A stretch of 64,000 bases of DNA, from positions 992,001 to 1,056,000 of the forward strand of contig CAVXIF010000011.1 of the NCBI GenBank assembly GCA_963761775.1, given 5' to 3'. The translations under genes and the position numbers were made by a program. Origin of the DNA: Parerythrobacter_A sp963761775. GTDB taxonomy: Bacteria > Pseudomonadota > Alphaproteobacteria > Sphingomonadales > Sphingomonadaceae. Below the pieces are notes generated by a model, which was not told where the DNA came from, ran no database searches, and was given only the letters and a program-made list of their open reading frames with translations. This document shows, in pieces, positions 54,544 through 63,980 of this stretch; positions within the stretch are counted from its first letter, which is position 1; each line of letters begins with the position of its first letter.

Positions 54544-55704
54544 ATGAACGCCATCGACACCCTTAAGGCCTCCGTCCGACAGCCGACGGCTGGCCAGCGC
54601 GCGCTGGTCCAGGCCGTCATGCGCAATACCGCGCATCCAGAAGGCGCTATCCGCGCCGTTCCCGCCAGCGTCTATACCGACCCGGCGCGGTGGGAAGCGG
54701 AGAAATCGCGGCTGTTCGACCGGCAGCCCCGCCTGATAATACCCAGCGCCGTCCTGCCCGAACCAGGCAGCGTGCTGCCGCATGACGGGACCGGTCGCCC
54801 CCTGCTGCTGGTGCGCGATACGAATGGGTGCGTGCGCGTGTTCTTGAACGTCTGCCGCCATCGCGGCACACGGCTAGTCGAAGGCGAGGCGGTGCAATGC
54901 GCCCGGCGGCTGGTGTGCCCCTACCACGCATGGACCTATCGCCTCGACGGAACGCTGCACGGCCTGCCCCGCCCCGAAACCTTTCCCGGCTTGGACAAAG
55001 CAGTGATGGGTTTGCAGGAATTGCCAAGTCACGAAGCAGGCGGCGCTATCTGGTATGCGGGTGCAGCGGATGCCGACTTCACGGACGCAGCCACGCTGGG
55101 CAAGGACTTTGCCGCACTCGGAATGGCGGACTCGGTCCTGTTCCGCCGTCGCACGCACACAGTTGCCGCGAACTGGAAGCTTATCATGGATGCGTTTCTG
55201 GAAAGCTATCACGTCACGCGTCTTCACGCGCAAACCATAGGGCCGTTCTTCAAGGACGGTGTGACCGCAGGGGACATGGTCGGCCCGCACGCCCGCTCTG
55301 CTGTAGGTCGTGCCGAAGACATGGCAGAAATCGATGTGACCGATATGGCGGCAGTCCGCAGGCACGTAACCTTCGCCTATCAGACGCTGACTGGCGGCCT
55401 TGTCATTCCAAGCCCCGACTACCTCAATATCATGGTGCTCCTGCCGCAGAACGAGCGCAGCACACTCGTCGAAAACACGATGCTTATTCCCGAACCGCCT
55501 GCGGACGACAAGGCGACCGCGCACTGGGAGCGGAGCTGGCGTCTGCTGGACGAAGGGGTGTTTGCCAGCGAGGACTTTCGCGCAGCCGAACTGGGGCAGC
55601 AGGGGCTGGAAAGCGGAGCGCTTGAACACCTGACGCTTGGCACGCTGGAAGGCGGCGTGGCGCGGTTCCATGACGAAGTCATGCGGGCAATCGCCATTGC
55701 CTGA
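54544..55704 (+). CDS. Rieske 2Fe-2S aromatic-ring-hydroxylating-type oxygenase, alpha subunit
   Basis: The 386-residue protein has a Rieske cluster (CRHRG then CPYHAWTYRLDGTLHGLPRP) and a mononuclear iron site (NWKLIMDAFLESYHVTRLHA supplying two histidines). No reductase, ferredoxin or beta subunit lies nearby. Such stand-alone oxygenases act on choline-like, carnitine-like or aromatic substrates; the substrate is not evident here. ATG 54544 gives MNAIDTLKASVRQPTAGQ. A terminator follows 6 bp after the stop. Confidence 0.88.
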   Translation: MNAIDTLKASVRQPTAGQRALVQAVMRNTAHPEGAIRAVPASVYTDPARWEAEKSRLFDRQPRLIIPSAVLPEPGSVLPHDGTGRPLLLVRDTNGCVRVFLNVCRHRGTRLVEGEAVQCARRLVCPYHAWTYRLDGTLHGLPRPETFPGLDKAVMGLQELPSHEAGGAIWYAGAADADFTDAATLGKDFAALGMADSVLFRRRTHTVAANWKLIMDAFLESYHVTRLHAQTIGPFFKDGVTAGDMVGPHARSAVGRAEDMAEIDVTDMAAVRRHVTFAYQTLTGGLVIPSPDYLNIMVLLPQNERSTLVENTMLIPEPPADDKATAHWERSWRLLDEGVFASEDFRAAELGQQGLESGALEHLTLGTLEGGVARFHDEVMRAIAIA

Positions 55705-55709
55705 GGACG

Positions 55710-55749
55710 CAAAAAGCCCCGCCCGGTGTGAACCGCACGGGGCTTTTGC
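55710..55749. terminator. Bidirectional terminator between the Rieske and DUF2383 genes
   Basis: CAAAAAGCCCCG pairs with CGGGGCTTTTG around a 16-base loop. A run at one base and T run at the other suit termination of the Rieske gene on the plus strand and of the DUF2383 gene on the minus strand. Confidence 0.85.
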
Positions 55750-55767
55750 ATTGGCTCAATTACAGCG

Positions 55768-56205
55768 TCAGTCGAACTGCTTGCTCAGCCGGTCCGCCAT
55801 GCGCTCGCCTTCGCAAACCTGCGTGTAGCCCTGTTGCACGATCTGGCGGGCGGGTGCGGGCAGCGTGTCGTCCTTCAAAGCCGCCTCGAACTTCTCTTTC
55901 AAGTAGTCCTCACCTTCTTCGACCCGCTCCACGGCGCCTTCGTTCTTGTCACCGAACGCCGTGGTGATATCGGTCCAGACGCGGTGCGCGCCACCCGAAA
56001 AAGAACCGTCTTCGCGCGCCGTACCGCCCATCTGGACGATCTGCGCATTCATCTGGCCGACTAGCTGGCGACGCTCCTGCGCGCTGTCGCGCAGCGTTTG
56101 CGCCAGCTGTGCGTTGGTCGCTGCTTCCGCCGCCTTTTCGTATCCGAGCACGCTGTCGATGGTGGTGTCGGTCAGCGTTTCGAGTGCATTGATTCCGTTG
56201 CTCAT
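55768..56205 (-). CDS. PA2169 / DUF2383 four-helix-bundle protein
   Basis: This is a ferritin-like four-helix-bundle protein of unknown function, 145 residues, all helical by composition. NALETLTDTTIDSVLGYEKA and LRDSAQERRQLVGQMNAQI fit the family. ATG 56205 has GGAG 6 bases upstream. Related genes are often stress-induced, which is only family knowledge. Confidence 0.85.
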   Translation of the reverse strand: MSNGINALETLTDTTIDSVLGYEKAAEAATNAQLAQTLRDSAQERRQLVGQMNAQIVQMGGTAREDGSFSGGAHRVWTDITTAFGDKNEGAVERVEEGEDYLKEKFEAALKDDTLPAPARQIVQQGYTQVCEGERMADRLSKQFD

Positions 56206-56319
56206 GATGTTCTCCGTTTCAGTGTTGTGGTCCATCAACGGATTGCGCGGCGCTTCTATCCGTAACCTTTGATACCTCATCGGCTATCGCACACGGCTCA
56301 ACGCAGCTATCGCCACACC

Positions 56320-57093
56320 ATGACCAGCTATGATCCTGCCGCGCCGCGTCCCGAAGGGCACCGTATCGCCAAACTGCTGGCGCGTGCCGGCGTTGCCAGC
56401 CGCCGCGAAGTGGAGCGGATGATCGGCGACGGGCGCGTGGCGCTAAACGGCGAAGTGCTGCAAACACCCGCCACTATCATTGAGACACTGCGCGGGGTCA
56501 CCGTGGACGGCAAGCCGGTGGAAAAGGCGGATCGCACGCGCCTCTTCGCGTTTCACAAGCCGACCGGCCTGCTGACGGCGGAGCGCGACTTTTCCGGTCG
56601 CCCTACGATCTACACCGCCCTGCGTAACACCCTCCCCTCCGATGCCGGTCGTGTGATGCCGGTCGGACGGCTCGATCTGAATACCGAAGGCCTGCTGCTG
56701 CTGACCAATGACGGCGCGCTGAAACGCGAGATGGAGCTGCCGTCGAGCAATATTCCGCGCACCTATCGCGCCCGTGCCTTTGGCGAAGTGTCGCAGGACG
56801 CGCTGGAGGCGCTGATGGACGGCGTCACAATCGACGGGATGCATTACGGCCCGATCGACGCCAACAAGGAGCGCAGTTCGGGGCGCAACCAGTGGATCGA
56901 GGTGACGATTACCGAAGGCAAGAACCGCGAAGTGAGACGGGTTCTGGAATGGCTGGGATTGAAGGTGAACCGGCTGGTCCGCACCGCCTACGGCCCGTTC
57001 GGCCTCGCCGACCTGCCACGCGGGCAAGCCGTGGAAATTCGTAAGCAGGATATCGACCGGTTCCGCAGCGGCCTGAAACCGGCCAAGACATGA
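56320..57093 (+). CDS. rluB: RluB-type 23S rRNA pseudouridine synthase
   Basis: The 257-residue protein has an N-terminal S4 RNA-binding domain (IAKLLARAGVASRREVERMI) and the RsuA-type catalytic domain with AFHKPTGLLTAERD, PVGRLDLNTEGLLLLTNDG and TITEGKNREVRRVLEWLGLK. The S4 domain separates it from rluE at 4484. It overlaps rsmD by ATGA. Confidence 0.93.
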   Translation: MTSYDPAAPRPEGHRIAKLLARAGVASRREVERMIGDGRVALNGEVLQTPATIIETLRGVTVDGKPVEKADRTRLFAFHKPTGLLTAERDFSGRPTIYTALRNTLPSDAGRVMPVGRLDLNTEGLLLLTNDGALKREMELPSSNIPRTYRARAFGEVSQDALEALMDGVTIDGMHYGPIDANKERSSGRNQWIEVTITEGKNREVRRVLEWLGLKVNRLVRTAYGPFGLADLPRGQAVEIRKQDIDRFRSGLKPAKT

Positions 57094-57656
57094 GAATTAT
57101 CGCTGGCGAATGGCGGGGTCGCAAGTTGGCCGCACCGAAGGGCGATGCCACGCGACCGACCGGTGACCGCACGCGCGAAACGCTGTTCTCGATGCTCGCC
57201 AGCCGTTTGGGCAGCTTTGCCGACCTGACCGTGCTGGATATGTTTGCCGGATCGGGTGCGCTGGGGTTGGAGGCGCTTTCACGGGGCGCGGCGCATTGCG
57301 TGTTCGTCGAACGCGACGGCCCTGCGCTCGACGCCATTCGCGCCAATATCGCCACGTTCGACGCGCGCAGGCGGTGCGACGTGCGCGCCGGTTCGGTGCT
57401 GGAACTGGGGCCGGCAAAAGCACAGGCCGACCTGATCCTGCTGGACCCGCCCTACGGGACCGGCGCGGGTGTCGTCGCGCTGGAGCGATTGCAGCGGTTG
57501 GGCTGGATCGGACCGGCCTGCTGGATAGCGCTGGAAACATCGCGTGGCGAGGCGACGGCGGTGAAAGGCCTCGACATCGACGCCGAGCGGCATGTCGGCA
57601 AGGCGAAGCTGACGCTGTATCGCCCTGCCGACATGGCTACGGGAGAGGCGGGCTAG
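57090..57656 (+). CDS. rsmD: 16S rRNA (guanine966-N2)-methyltransferase
   Basis: RsmD methylates G966 of 16S rRNA. The 188-residue protein starts MRIIAGEWRGRKLAAPKG and has RPTGDRTRETLFSML, the SAM-binding LDMFAGSGALGLEALSRGA and the catalytic LILLDPPYGTG. It starts in the rluB stop codon; its own stop overlaps that of the convergent gene at 57653. Confidence 0.96.
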   Translation: MRIIAGEWRGRKLAAPKGDATRPTGDRTRETLFSMLASRLGSFADLTVLDMFAGSGALGLEALSRGAAHCVFVERDGPALDAIRANIATFDARRRCDVRAGSVLELGPAKAQADLILLDPPYGTGAGVVALERLQRLGWIGPACWIALETSRGEATAVKGLDIDAERHVGKAKLTLYRPADMATGEAG

Positions 57657-58060
57657 TCGGGGTCGACCGTCTGCTCTTCTGCCTCGGTGTCATCCTGCGG
57701 CGCAGGCTCAGCCGCAGGATCGGTGGGGCGAGCCGTTTCGTCGGCCACCATCGCCTCGATAGTCTGCCACGCTTCCGCCTGCTCGGCTTCGGTCATGGTC
57801 ATCAGGCGCGCGCGGTCTTGCGGGGTCAGTCGCATGAACAGCGCACGGCGGGTCGGTGACAGCGCCATCGCATAGGCTTCGGCTTCGGGCGAAAGGGCCG
57901 TGTCGGTGGTCGGAGCCTGGCCTTCCATCGGCTCTTCGACTTGCGGCGGCATCGCATCCGGCACGGGAGGCGGAGCATTTGCTACCGGTTGGGCGGCGGC
58001 CGCGGTCGGCATGGCCAACAGCGCGACGCCGAAGGTCGTGAGGACAGGAGTAAAGCGCAT
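57653..58060 (-). CDS. Hypothetical secreted protein, Pro/Glu-rich
   Basis: No family was recognised. The 135-residue product has a clear signal peptide (MRFTPVLTTFGVALLAMPTA, cleavage near AAAQ). A Pro-rich stretch is followed by a helical core, SPTRRALFMRLTPQDRARLM, with TEAEQAEAWQTIEAMV, and an acidic tail ending TVDPD. The helical core has the spacing of small periplasmic heavy-metal-resistance or CpxP-like proteins, but this is only a resemblance. Confidence 0.65.
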   Translation of the reverse strand: MRFTPVLTTFGVALLAMPTAAAAQPVANAPPPVPDAMPPQVEEPMEGQAPTTDTALSPEAEAYAMALSPTRRALFMRLTPQDRARLMTMTEAEQAEAWQTIEAMVADETARPTDPAAEPAPQDDTEAEEQTVDPD

Positions 58061-58251
58061 GGGGTTTTCCTTCTTGGTTCCCTGCGCAACGCACGCGACA
58101 TAGTCTGCTCGACCCGCATCTGATGTGCGGTAAGCCTCGTCTGGCGCGGCCTGTCCGGATTGGCAAATGTCCGCATGATTTTGTCGACGACCACACTCCG
58201 ACGGTCGGTTCCTGTGCCTAAAATCAGCCGAAACGCCGCAATACCGTAACG

Positions 58252-58692
58252 TCAATCGGCCGGTGGAAACCTGTCGAAGGTCGGCAGGCGATGCACGTCC
58301 GCCATCCAGCCGATTCGTTCCGCCACCTGGATATGCGCTTCGGCAGGCAGGTCTTCCGGCTCGTCCAGCGTGGCAGTCTGCACATCCACCATGCCCGGGA
58401 TAAGGGCGTCGTTCGAATAGAACAGGCCGGTGCCGCACTGGATGCAGAAATAGCGCCGTGCATTCTCGCTGCTGGCGTAAATGCTCGGCTCGCCCGTCAC
58501 GGTCAGCGCGCTGTCGGGCATCATCGCCCAGCCCACCATCGGCGCACCGCTGGAACGGCGGCAATCGACGCAATGGCACAGCGAATGGTTCAGCACATCG
58601 CCGGTGATCTCGTATCGGATCGCACCGCAATGGCAGCCGCCGGTCAGTTGGCCGGTAACTTCGCCGGTAACTTCGCCAGTAAGTATAGACAT
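58252..58692 (-). CDS. GFA family protein (glutathione-dependent formaldehyde-activating-type zinc protein)
   Basis: The 146-residue protein has the GFA zinc sites GGCHCGAIRYEI, LCHCVDCRRSSG and YFCIQCGTGLFY. Members bind zinc; few have a proven reaction. The N terminus is extended by a short Thr-Gly-Glu-Val repeat (LTGEVTGEVTGQLTGG) encoded by a 12-bp tandem unit at 58645-58682, so the true start may lie nearer the GGCHCG. A GGAGGGAG precedes ATG 58692. Confidence 0.85.
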   Translation of the reverse strand: MSILTGEVTGEVTGQLTGGCHCGAIRYEITGDVLNHSLCHCVDCRRSSGAPMVGWAMMPDSALTVTGEPSIYASSENARRYFCIQCGTGLFYSNDALIPGMVDVQTATLDEPEDLPAEAHIQVAERIGWMADVHRLPTFDRFPPAD

Positions 58693-58742
58693 CGCTACTC
58701 CCTCCGTCTTGCCAGACACCCACCTGTTCCCTAGCTGTTCAC

Positions 58743-61055
58743 ATGCCCATGACCAACCCTGAAACCCTTCCCGCCGCGCCAGGCGAAGACAATGTACCCG
58801 CCTATGCCGCGCGTCTGAATGAACCGCAGCGCGAAGCCGTACTGACGACCGAAGGGCCGGTGCTGATGCTGGCCGGGGCAGGTACTGGCAAGACCGCCGC
58901 GTTGACGGCGCGCCTCGCGCATCTGGTCGCCACCCGCCGCGCCTGGCCCAGTGAAATCCTGTGCGTCACCTTCACCAACAAAGCCGCGCGCGAGATGCGC
59001 GAACGGGTCGGCGGGCATATTGGCGACGCGGTCGAGGGGATGCCTTGGCTCGGCACGTTCCATTCCATCGGCGCGCGCATGCTGCGTCGCCATGCCGAAC
59101 TGGTCGGGCTGCAATCCAATTACACCATCATCGACACCGACGACCAGCTGCGGCTGCTCAAGACACTGATCGCCGATGCCGAGATCGACGACAAACGCTG
59201 GCCCGCGCGGCAGTTGGCCGGACTGATCGACCGCTGGAAGAACCGTGGCCTGAACCCGCCGGACCTCGATGCCGCCGAAAACGAAGCCTATGCCAACGGC
59301 AAGGGCCAGCAACTGTATCGCGCCTATCAGGAACGGTTGAAGACGCTGAATGCCTGCGATTTCGGCGACCTGCTGCTGCACATGCTGAACATCCTGCGGG
59401 ACGAACCCGATGTGCTGGCGCAGTATCGCAAGCGGTTCAAATATATCCTCGTGGACGAATACCAGGACACCAACCAGGTGCAGTATCTGTGGCTGCGGTT
59501 GCTGGCGCAGGAGCGCAAGAATATCTGCGTGGTGGGCGATGACGACCAGTCGATCTATTCCTGGCGCGGCGCGGAAGTGGCCAATATCCTGAAGTTCGAG
59601 AAGGACTTTCCCGGCGCGAAGGTCGTCAAGCTGGAGCAGAATTATCGCTCCACACCGCACATTCTGGGTGCGGCTTCGGGCCTGATCGGGGCGAACAGCG
59701 AGCGGCTTGGCAAAACCTTGTGGACGCAGCACAATGGCGGCGATCCGGTGCGTGTTATCGGCATCTGGGACGGGCCGGAAGAAGCGCGCCGCGTCGGCGA
59801 GGAAATCGAGCGGATCGAGCGCGAGGGCGCTTCGCTGGACGAAGTCGCCATCCTTGTGCGTGCGCAATACCAGACGCGCGAGTTCGAAGACCGCTTCATC
59901 CAGATCGGCCTCGCTTACAAAATCATTGGCGGTTTCCGGTTCTACGAACGCGCAGAAATTCGCGACGCGCTCGCTTACCTGCGCGTGGTGGCACAACCGC
60001 AGGACGATCTCGCGTTCGAGCGCATCTACAACCAGCCAAAGCGCGGCCTGGGGGCCAAGACTCTGGAAAAGATGCACCAGCACGCGCGCCGCACGCAGAT
60101 GCCGCTCGCGGCCGCCTCGCTCGATCTTGCCGACAGCGACGAGTTGCCCAAGCGCGCTGCCAATACCATCGGCGAATTGATGCGCAGGTTCCTTCACTGG
60201 CGCGAGGTCGCGGATGGCCTGTCACCGGCTGAATTGCTGCGACAGGTGATGGACGAAAGCGGCTACGACGCCATGCTGGAGGCGGAGCGGACACCCGAAG
60301 CCAAGGGCCGCATCGAAAACCTGTCCGAACTGGCCCGCGCTATGGAGGAATACGACACGCTGGGTGACTTCCTGGAGCATGTCAGCCTGGTGATGGACAA
60401 TGATCGGGGCGACAATGCCGAAACGGTCACTATCATGACGATGCATGCGGCGAAGGGACTGGAATTCGACAACGTCTTCCTGCCCGGTTGGGAAGAAGGC
60501 GTCTTCCCAAGCCAGCGGGCGCTGGACGAAGGCGGGCTGGCATCATTGGAAGAGGAACGCCGCCTCGCCTATGTCGCCATCACCCGGGCAAAGCGGCACT
60601 GCACGATCCTGCACGCGGCGAACCGGCGCATTTACGGGCAGTGGACCAGCTCCATTCCCAGCCGTTTCATCGAGGAATTGCCCGACAACCATATCGAGGC
60701 CGAAACCACGATGAGCGGCGGTGCTTCGCTATGGCGCGCGAACTGGAGCGAGAGCGACGATCCGTTCGCGCATGTCAGCACCGAACGGCCCGATCATTCG
60801 AAGGCACGCGGCCCCGGATGGCAGCGGGCGCTGGCGACGGGCTACGACACCAAGCAGGCGAAAATTTCCGAATCGCGCCGTAGCGCCGCCAGCTTCGCCG
60901 CCACGCCACGCCCGGATATTGTGGTGGGGCAGCGGGTGTTTCACGACAAGTTCGGCTATGGTTTCGTGATGGACCACGAAGGCAACAAACTGGAAATCGA
61001 ATTTGAATCCGCCGGCGTAAAACGCGTGATCGACAGCTTCGTCAAGGCGGCGTAG
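58743..61055 (+). CDS. uvrD: UvrD/PcrA-type ATP-dependent DNA helicase
   Basis: A superfamily 1A 3'-5' helicase of 770 residues for repair and replication restart. Motif I AGAGTGKTAALTAR, Ia CVTFTNKAAREMRERV, II YILVDEYQDTNQVQY, III VVGDDDQSIYSWRGAE, IV LEQNYRST, V TIMTMHAAKGLEFDNVF and VI AYVAITRAKRH are in order. The C-terminal GQRVFHDKFGYGFVMD segment is the PcrA-type RNA-polymerase-binding domain. It is convergent with the mipA-like gene. Confidence 0.96.
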   Translation: MPMTNPETLPAAPGEDNVPAYAARLNEPQREAVLTTEGPVLMLAGAGTGKTAALTARLAHLVATRRAWPSEILCVTFTNKAAREMRERVGGHIGDAVEGMPWLGTFHSIGARMLRRHAELVGLQSNYTIIDTDDQLRLLKTLIADAEIDDKRWPARQLAGLIDRWKNRGLNPPDLDAAENEAYANGKGQQLYRAYQERLKTLNACDFGDLLLHMLNILRDEPDVLAQYRKRFKYILVDEYQDTNQVQYLWLRLLAQERKNICVVGDDDQSIYSWRGAEVANILKFEKDFPGAKVVKLEQNYRSTPHILGAASGLIGANSERLGKTLWTQHNGGDPVRVIGIWDGPEEARRVGEEIERIEREGASLDEVAILVRAQYQTREFEDRFIQIGLAYKIIGGFRFYERAEIRDALAYLRVVAQPQDDLAFERIYNQPKRGLGAKTLEKMHQHARRTQMPLAAASLDLADSDELPKRAANTIGELMRRFLHWREVADGLSPAELLRQVMDESGYDAMLEAERTPEAKGRIENLSELARAMEEYDTLGDFLEHVSLVMDNDRGDNAETVTIMTMHAAKGLEFDNVFLPGWEEGVFPSQRALDEGGLASLEEERRLAYVAITRAKRHCTILHAANRRIYGQWTSSIPSRFIEELPDNHIEAETTMSGGASLWRANWSESDDPFAHVSTERPDHSKARGPGWQRALATGYDTKQAKISESRRSAASFAATPRPDIVVGQRVFHDKFGYGFVMDHEGNKLEIEFESAGVKRVIDSFVKAA

Positions 61056-61061
61056 CCAGCG

Positions 61062-61850
61062 CTAGAACAGGCCCCCGTCGAAGGTATATGTCAGGGCAAC
61101 GCCGCCCGCATACTGGTTGCGCGAGCCGAAGGCTGCGACCACGGGCGAATCTGCTGCATCATCGACAAGACGGTCGTATTTCGCATAGCTGTAAAGGCCC
61201 CAGCTTGGCGTGAATTGCTGGATAAACCCGACCGTTCCCCCCACCGATTGCACGCCGCCGCCCGCATCATAGGCAGGCAGGCCTGACGCAACCGCGTCGG
61301 CAGGAGCCACACCGAAATAGGCATTCTGGTATTTGTCGTCGGCCAGGGTCACGCGCGGACCGAAGGAGAAGACGGTATCGTCGCCATTGCGCAGCACGAC
61401 GTCGGCCGAAACGTTCGCGATCAGGCCATCATGACCGGAAACGCCCTGGCGCACTTCGCCCCGGACCCGGAAATTGTCACTGAGGTCGTATTGCGCAAAA
61501 CCGCCGATTTCGAAGCTGAAACCGACTTCGGGCAGGACGCCGCCAACATCGCTGGAACGCCGCTTGCCCTGGAATCCCAACGATGGCCCGACCTTGAACC
61601 CTTCGCCCCGCAGCACCGTGATGCCGAAACTTTCGTCCACTGCCTCGAACGCGAATTCCTGATCGGTGCGGCCCCGCGAAATATCGATCAGCGGGCGCAC
61701 GACGACGCTGTCGGCACCGGGATATTGCGGGACGAGCTGCGGGCCGAGCGCGATGCGGGTACGTTCGCCGCCATTGTCCTGCGCCATTGCAGCGCTTGGC
61801 ACTGCACTGGCAATCAGGACGCAGGTTACGAGAGTAAAGGAGCGGGACAT
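61062..61850 (-). CDS. MipA/OmpV family outer-membrane protein
   Basis: The 262-residue protein has a signal peptide ending AAMAQDN and alternating beta strands typical of the MipA/OmpV barrel (ALGPQLVPQYPGADSVVVRP, ITVLRGEGFKVGPSLGFQG), ending in the aromatic-poor strand ALTYTFDGGLF. In E. coli MipA is a scaffold between MltA and PBP1B; OmpV is a porin-like protein. ATG 61850 is used; a TTG 18 bases further upstream is less likely. Confidence 0.88.
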   Translation of the reverse strand: MSRSFTLVTCVLIASAVPSAAMAQDNGGERTRIALGPQLVPQYPGADSVVVRPLIDISRGRTDQEFAFEAVDESFGITVLRGEGFKVGPSLGFQGKRRSSDVGGVLPEVGFSFEIGGFAQYDLSDNFRVRGEVRQGVSGHDGLIANVSADVVLRNGDDTVFSFGPRVTLADDKYQNAYFGVAPADAVASGLPAYDAGGGVQSVGGTVGFIQQFTPSWGLYSYAKYDRLVDDAADSPVVAAFGSRNQYAGGVALTYTFDGGLF

Positions 61851-61892
61851 AGAACTGGCCTTGGTCAAAGGGCTTGAAGAGGTGCGGAAGCG

Positions 61893-63321
61893 TTATTCGA
61901 AACCGACGCCGAGGAAGTCGGGTTTCGGCCCGTTCCATTCTCCGGCAGGCACCGGCGGTTCGCCATCGCGGCGCGCCTTGCGGGCGGGCTTTGCATCCTG
62001 CGGTGTCGCATTGCTGCGACTGGCAGGTTTGGGCCGGCTTTTCGGCTCCGGCTTCTCGTCCGTGCGTTTCGGAGCCTTGCGCCCGCGCGATCGCCTGGGA
62101 CGCTGGTCACCGGAATCGGTCTTCGCTCTTTGCCGGACGTTCGCTCTTTGCTTCCCCCTCGCTCTTGGGCTTGGCTGTTTGTTCAGGTGCAATATCGACG
62201 CGCACGTCATCCTTGCCGAAGGTGGGGATAACCCCGCCGGTCAGTTTCTCGACATTCTCGATGGCTTCCGCATCGGCGTCGGTCACAAAGGTGAAGGCGC
62301 GCCCCTTGGCCCCGGCACGCCCGGTACGGCCGATGCGGTGGACATAATCGTCCGGGTGCCATGGGGTGTCGTAGTTGAAGACGTGGCTTACGCCCTTGAT
62401 GTCCAGCCCGCGCGCCGCGACGTCGCTGGCGACCAGGATATTCATGTCGCCGGTCTTGAACCGTTCCAGTTCCTGGTTGCGCGTCGCCTGGTCGATATCG
62501 CCGTGGATCTCGCCGCTCATGAACCCGCTTTTCTGCAACGACTTGTTCAGTTCGCGCACGGTCGTCTTGCGGTTGGAGAACACGATGGCGGTTTCGACGT
62601 GGTCGTTCCGCAGGAGCCATTCCAGTGTTTCGAGCTTCTTGCGCGGAGCAACCGGCACCTTGAATGCGGTGATATCCTTGTTCGTGCTGGCCGCGCGGCT
62701 GACTTCGATGCGCTTGGGATTGTTGAGAAACTTCTTCGCCAGCTTTTCGATGGGCGGTGGCATGGTGGCCGAAAACAGCATCGTCTGACGCGTTTCGGGC
62801 AGCTTGTCGCAAATGAATTCGATGTCGGGGATGAAGCCCATATCCAGCATCCGGTCCGCCTCGTCGATCACCAGCAGCTCGCAACCGTTGAGCAGGATTT
62901 TGCCCCGCTCGAACAGGTCCATCAGGCGACCCGGCGTCGCAATCAGAACGTCGACCCCTTCGTTCAACGCCTTGATCTGATCGCCCATCTGCACACCGCC
63001 GATCAGCAGCGCCATTTTCAAATCGTGGTTTTTGCCATATTTCTCGAAGTTCTCCGCCACCTGTGCCGCCAGTTCGCGCGTGGGTTCGAGGATCAGCGAA
63101 CGCGGCATCAGCGCGCGGCGGCGGCCGCTGGCCATGATGTCGATCATCGGCAGCACGAAGCCCGCCGTCTTGCCGGTGCCGGTTTGCGCGATGCCGATGA
63201 TGTCCTTCATCATCAGCACGGGCGGAATGGCTTCTGCCTGGATGGCGGTGGGTTCGGTGTAACCGGCGTCCGCCACGGCTTTGAGCAGGTCGGGGGAAAG
63301 GCCGAGATCGGCGAAGTTCAT
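61893..63321 (-). CDS. rhlE: DEAD-box RNA helicase RhlE-type, one frameshift in the C-terminal tail
   Basis: This ATP-dependent RNA helicase acts in rRNA processing or RNA decay. Core motifs: Q motif (GYTEPTAIQAEAIP), I AQTGTGKTA, Ia EPTRELAAQV, Ib TPGRLMDL, II VIDEADRMLDMGF, III FSATMP, V ASDVAARGLDI and VI HRIGRTGRAG. The core frame stops at 62107. One frame over, a basic Lys/Arg/Pro-rich tail continues (DSGDQRPRRSRGRKAPKRT) and ends WNGPKPDFLGVGFE at 61893, as expected for this family. An extra C near 62123 explains the split. Repaired length is about 475 residues. Confidence 0.9.
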
Positions 63322-63473
63322 GGGTGTCTGGGGTGTCCGAATGATGCGGCCCGTATCGGACCGGTGGCGCGCCTTACGCAAAACACGCGACGCTTGCGCG
63401 ATGCCCTTGCTGGCGAACGGCGGAAAAGTCAAGAAATCCGGCGCGGGGCGCGCCTACCCGGCGACAGACAAAG

Positions 63474-63980
63474 TCAGGTGCCGTCGCGCACCATCTGGCG
63501 CAGGCGGGTCAGCTCGCATTTCGCACCGGTGCGCGATTGCAGCTTGTCGCGGTTGATGCAGACCTTCCCGTCCTTGCGCGGCTCGACGTAAAAGCCGGAG
63601 TAGAAATCGCGCGAGGAGCATGCCTTTTCCAGGTTCGCCGCCACAATCCGCCGATCCTTGAGGAACAGCATCAACCGGTCATCCTCCATCGGCGCGACGC
63701 CAGCAACGCTCGACAGGGCGATGCACTTGCCCATCTTGTGTTCCACCACCGGTCGACGCCGATCGCGCCGGGGGGCCGTGGACACGAAATCCGCCGTGCC
63801 GGACCGTCGCGGAGAAATGCGAATGATGACCCGCTGCCGCACCCGCACCTGGGCGACCACCGGCGTTTCGGCGGTGGGCTGCAGCGTCGTTACGGGACGT
63901 AAGCGGTCTGACGTATCGCTGGCGGAAGCAGCGGGCAGGGCGAGCGCAAGAGGCAGGAACAGGCTGGCAAAACTGGGCAT
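63474..63980 (-). CDS. Hypothetical secreted protein
   Basis: No family was recognised. The 168-residue product has a signal peptide (FLPLALALPAASASD) and a basic, Arg-rich middle (RVRQRVIIRISPRRSG, PRRDRRRP). The C-terminal part has four cysteines (GKCIALSSV, KACSSRDFYSGFY, KVCINRDKL, AKCELTRLR) that could form two disulfides. It lies 152 bp upstream of the rhlE start on the same strand. Confidence 0.65.
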   Translation of the reverse strand: MPSFASLFLPLALALPAASASDTSDRLRPVTTLQPTAETPVVAQVRVRQRVIIRISPRRSGTADFVSTAPRRDRRRPVVEHKMGKCIALSSVAGVAPMEDDRLMLFLKDRRIVAANLEKACSSRDFYSGFYVEPRKDGKVCINRDKLQSRTGAKCELTRLRQMVRDGT

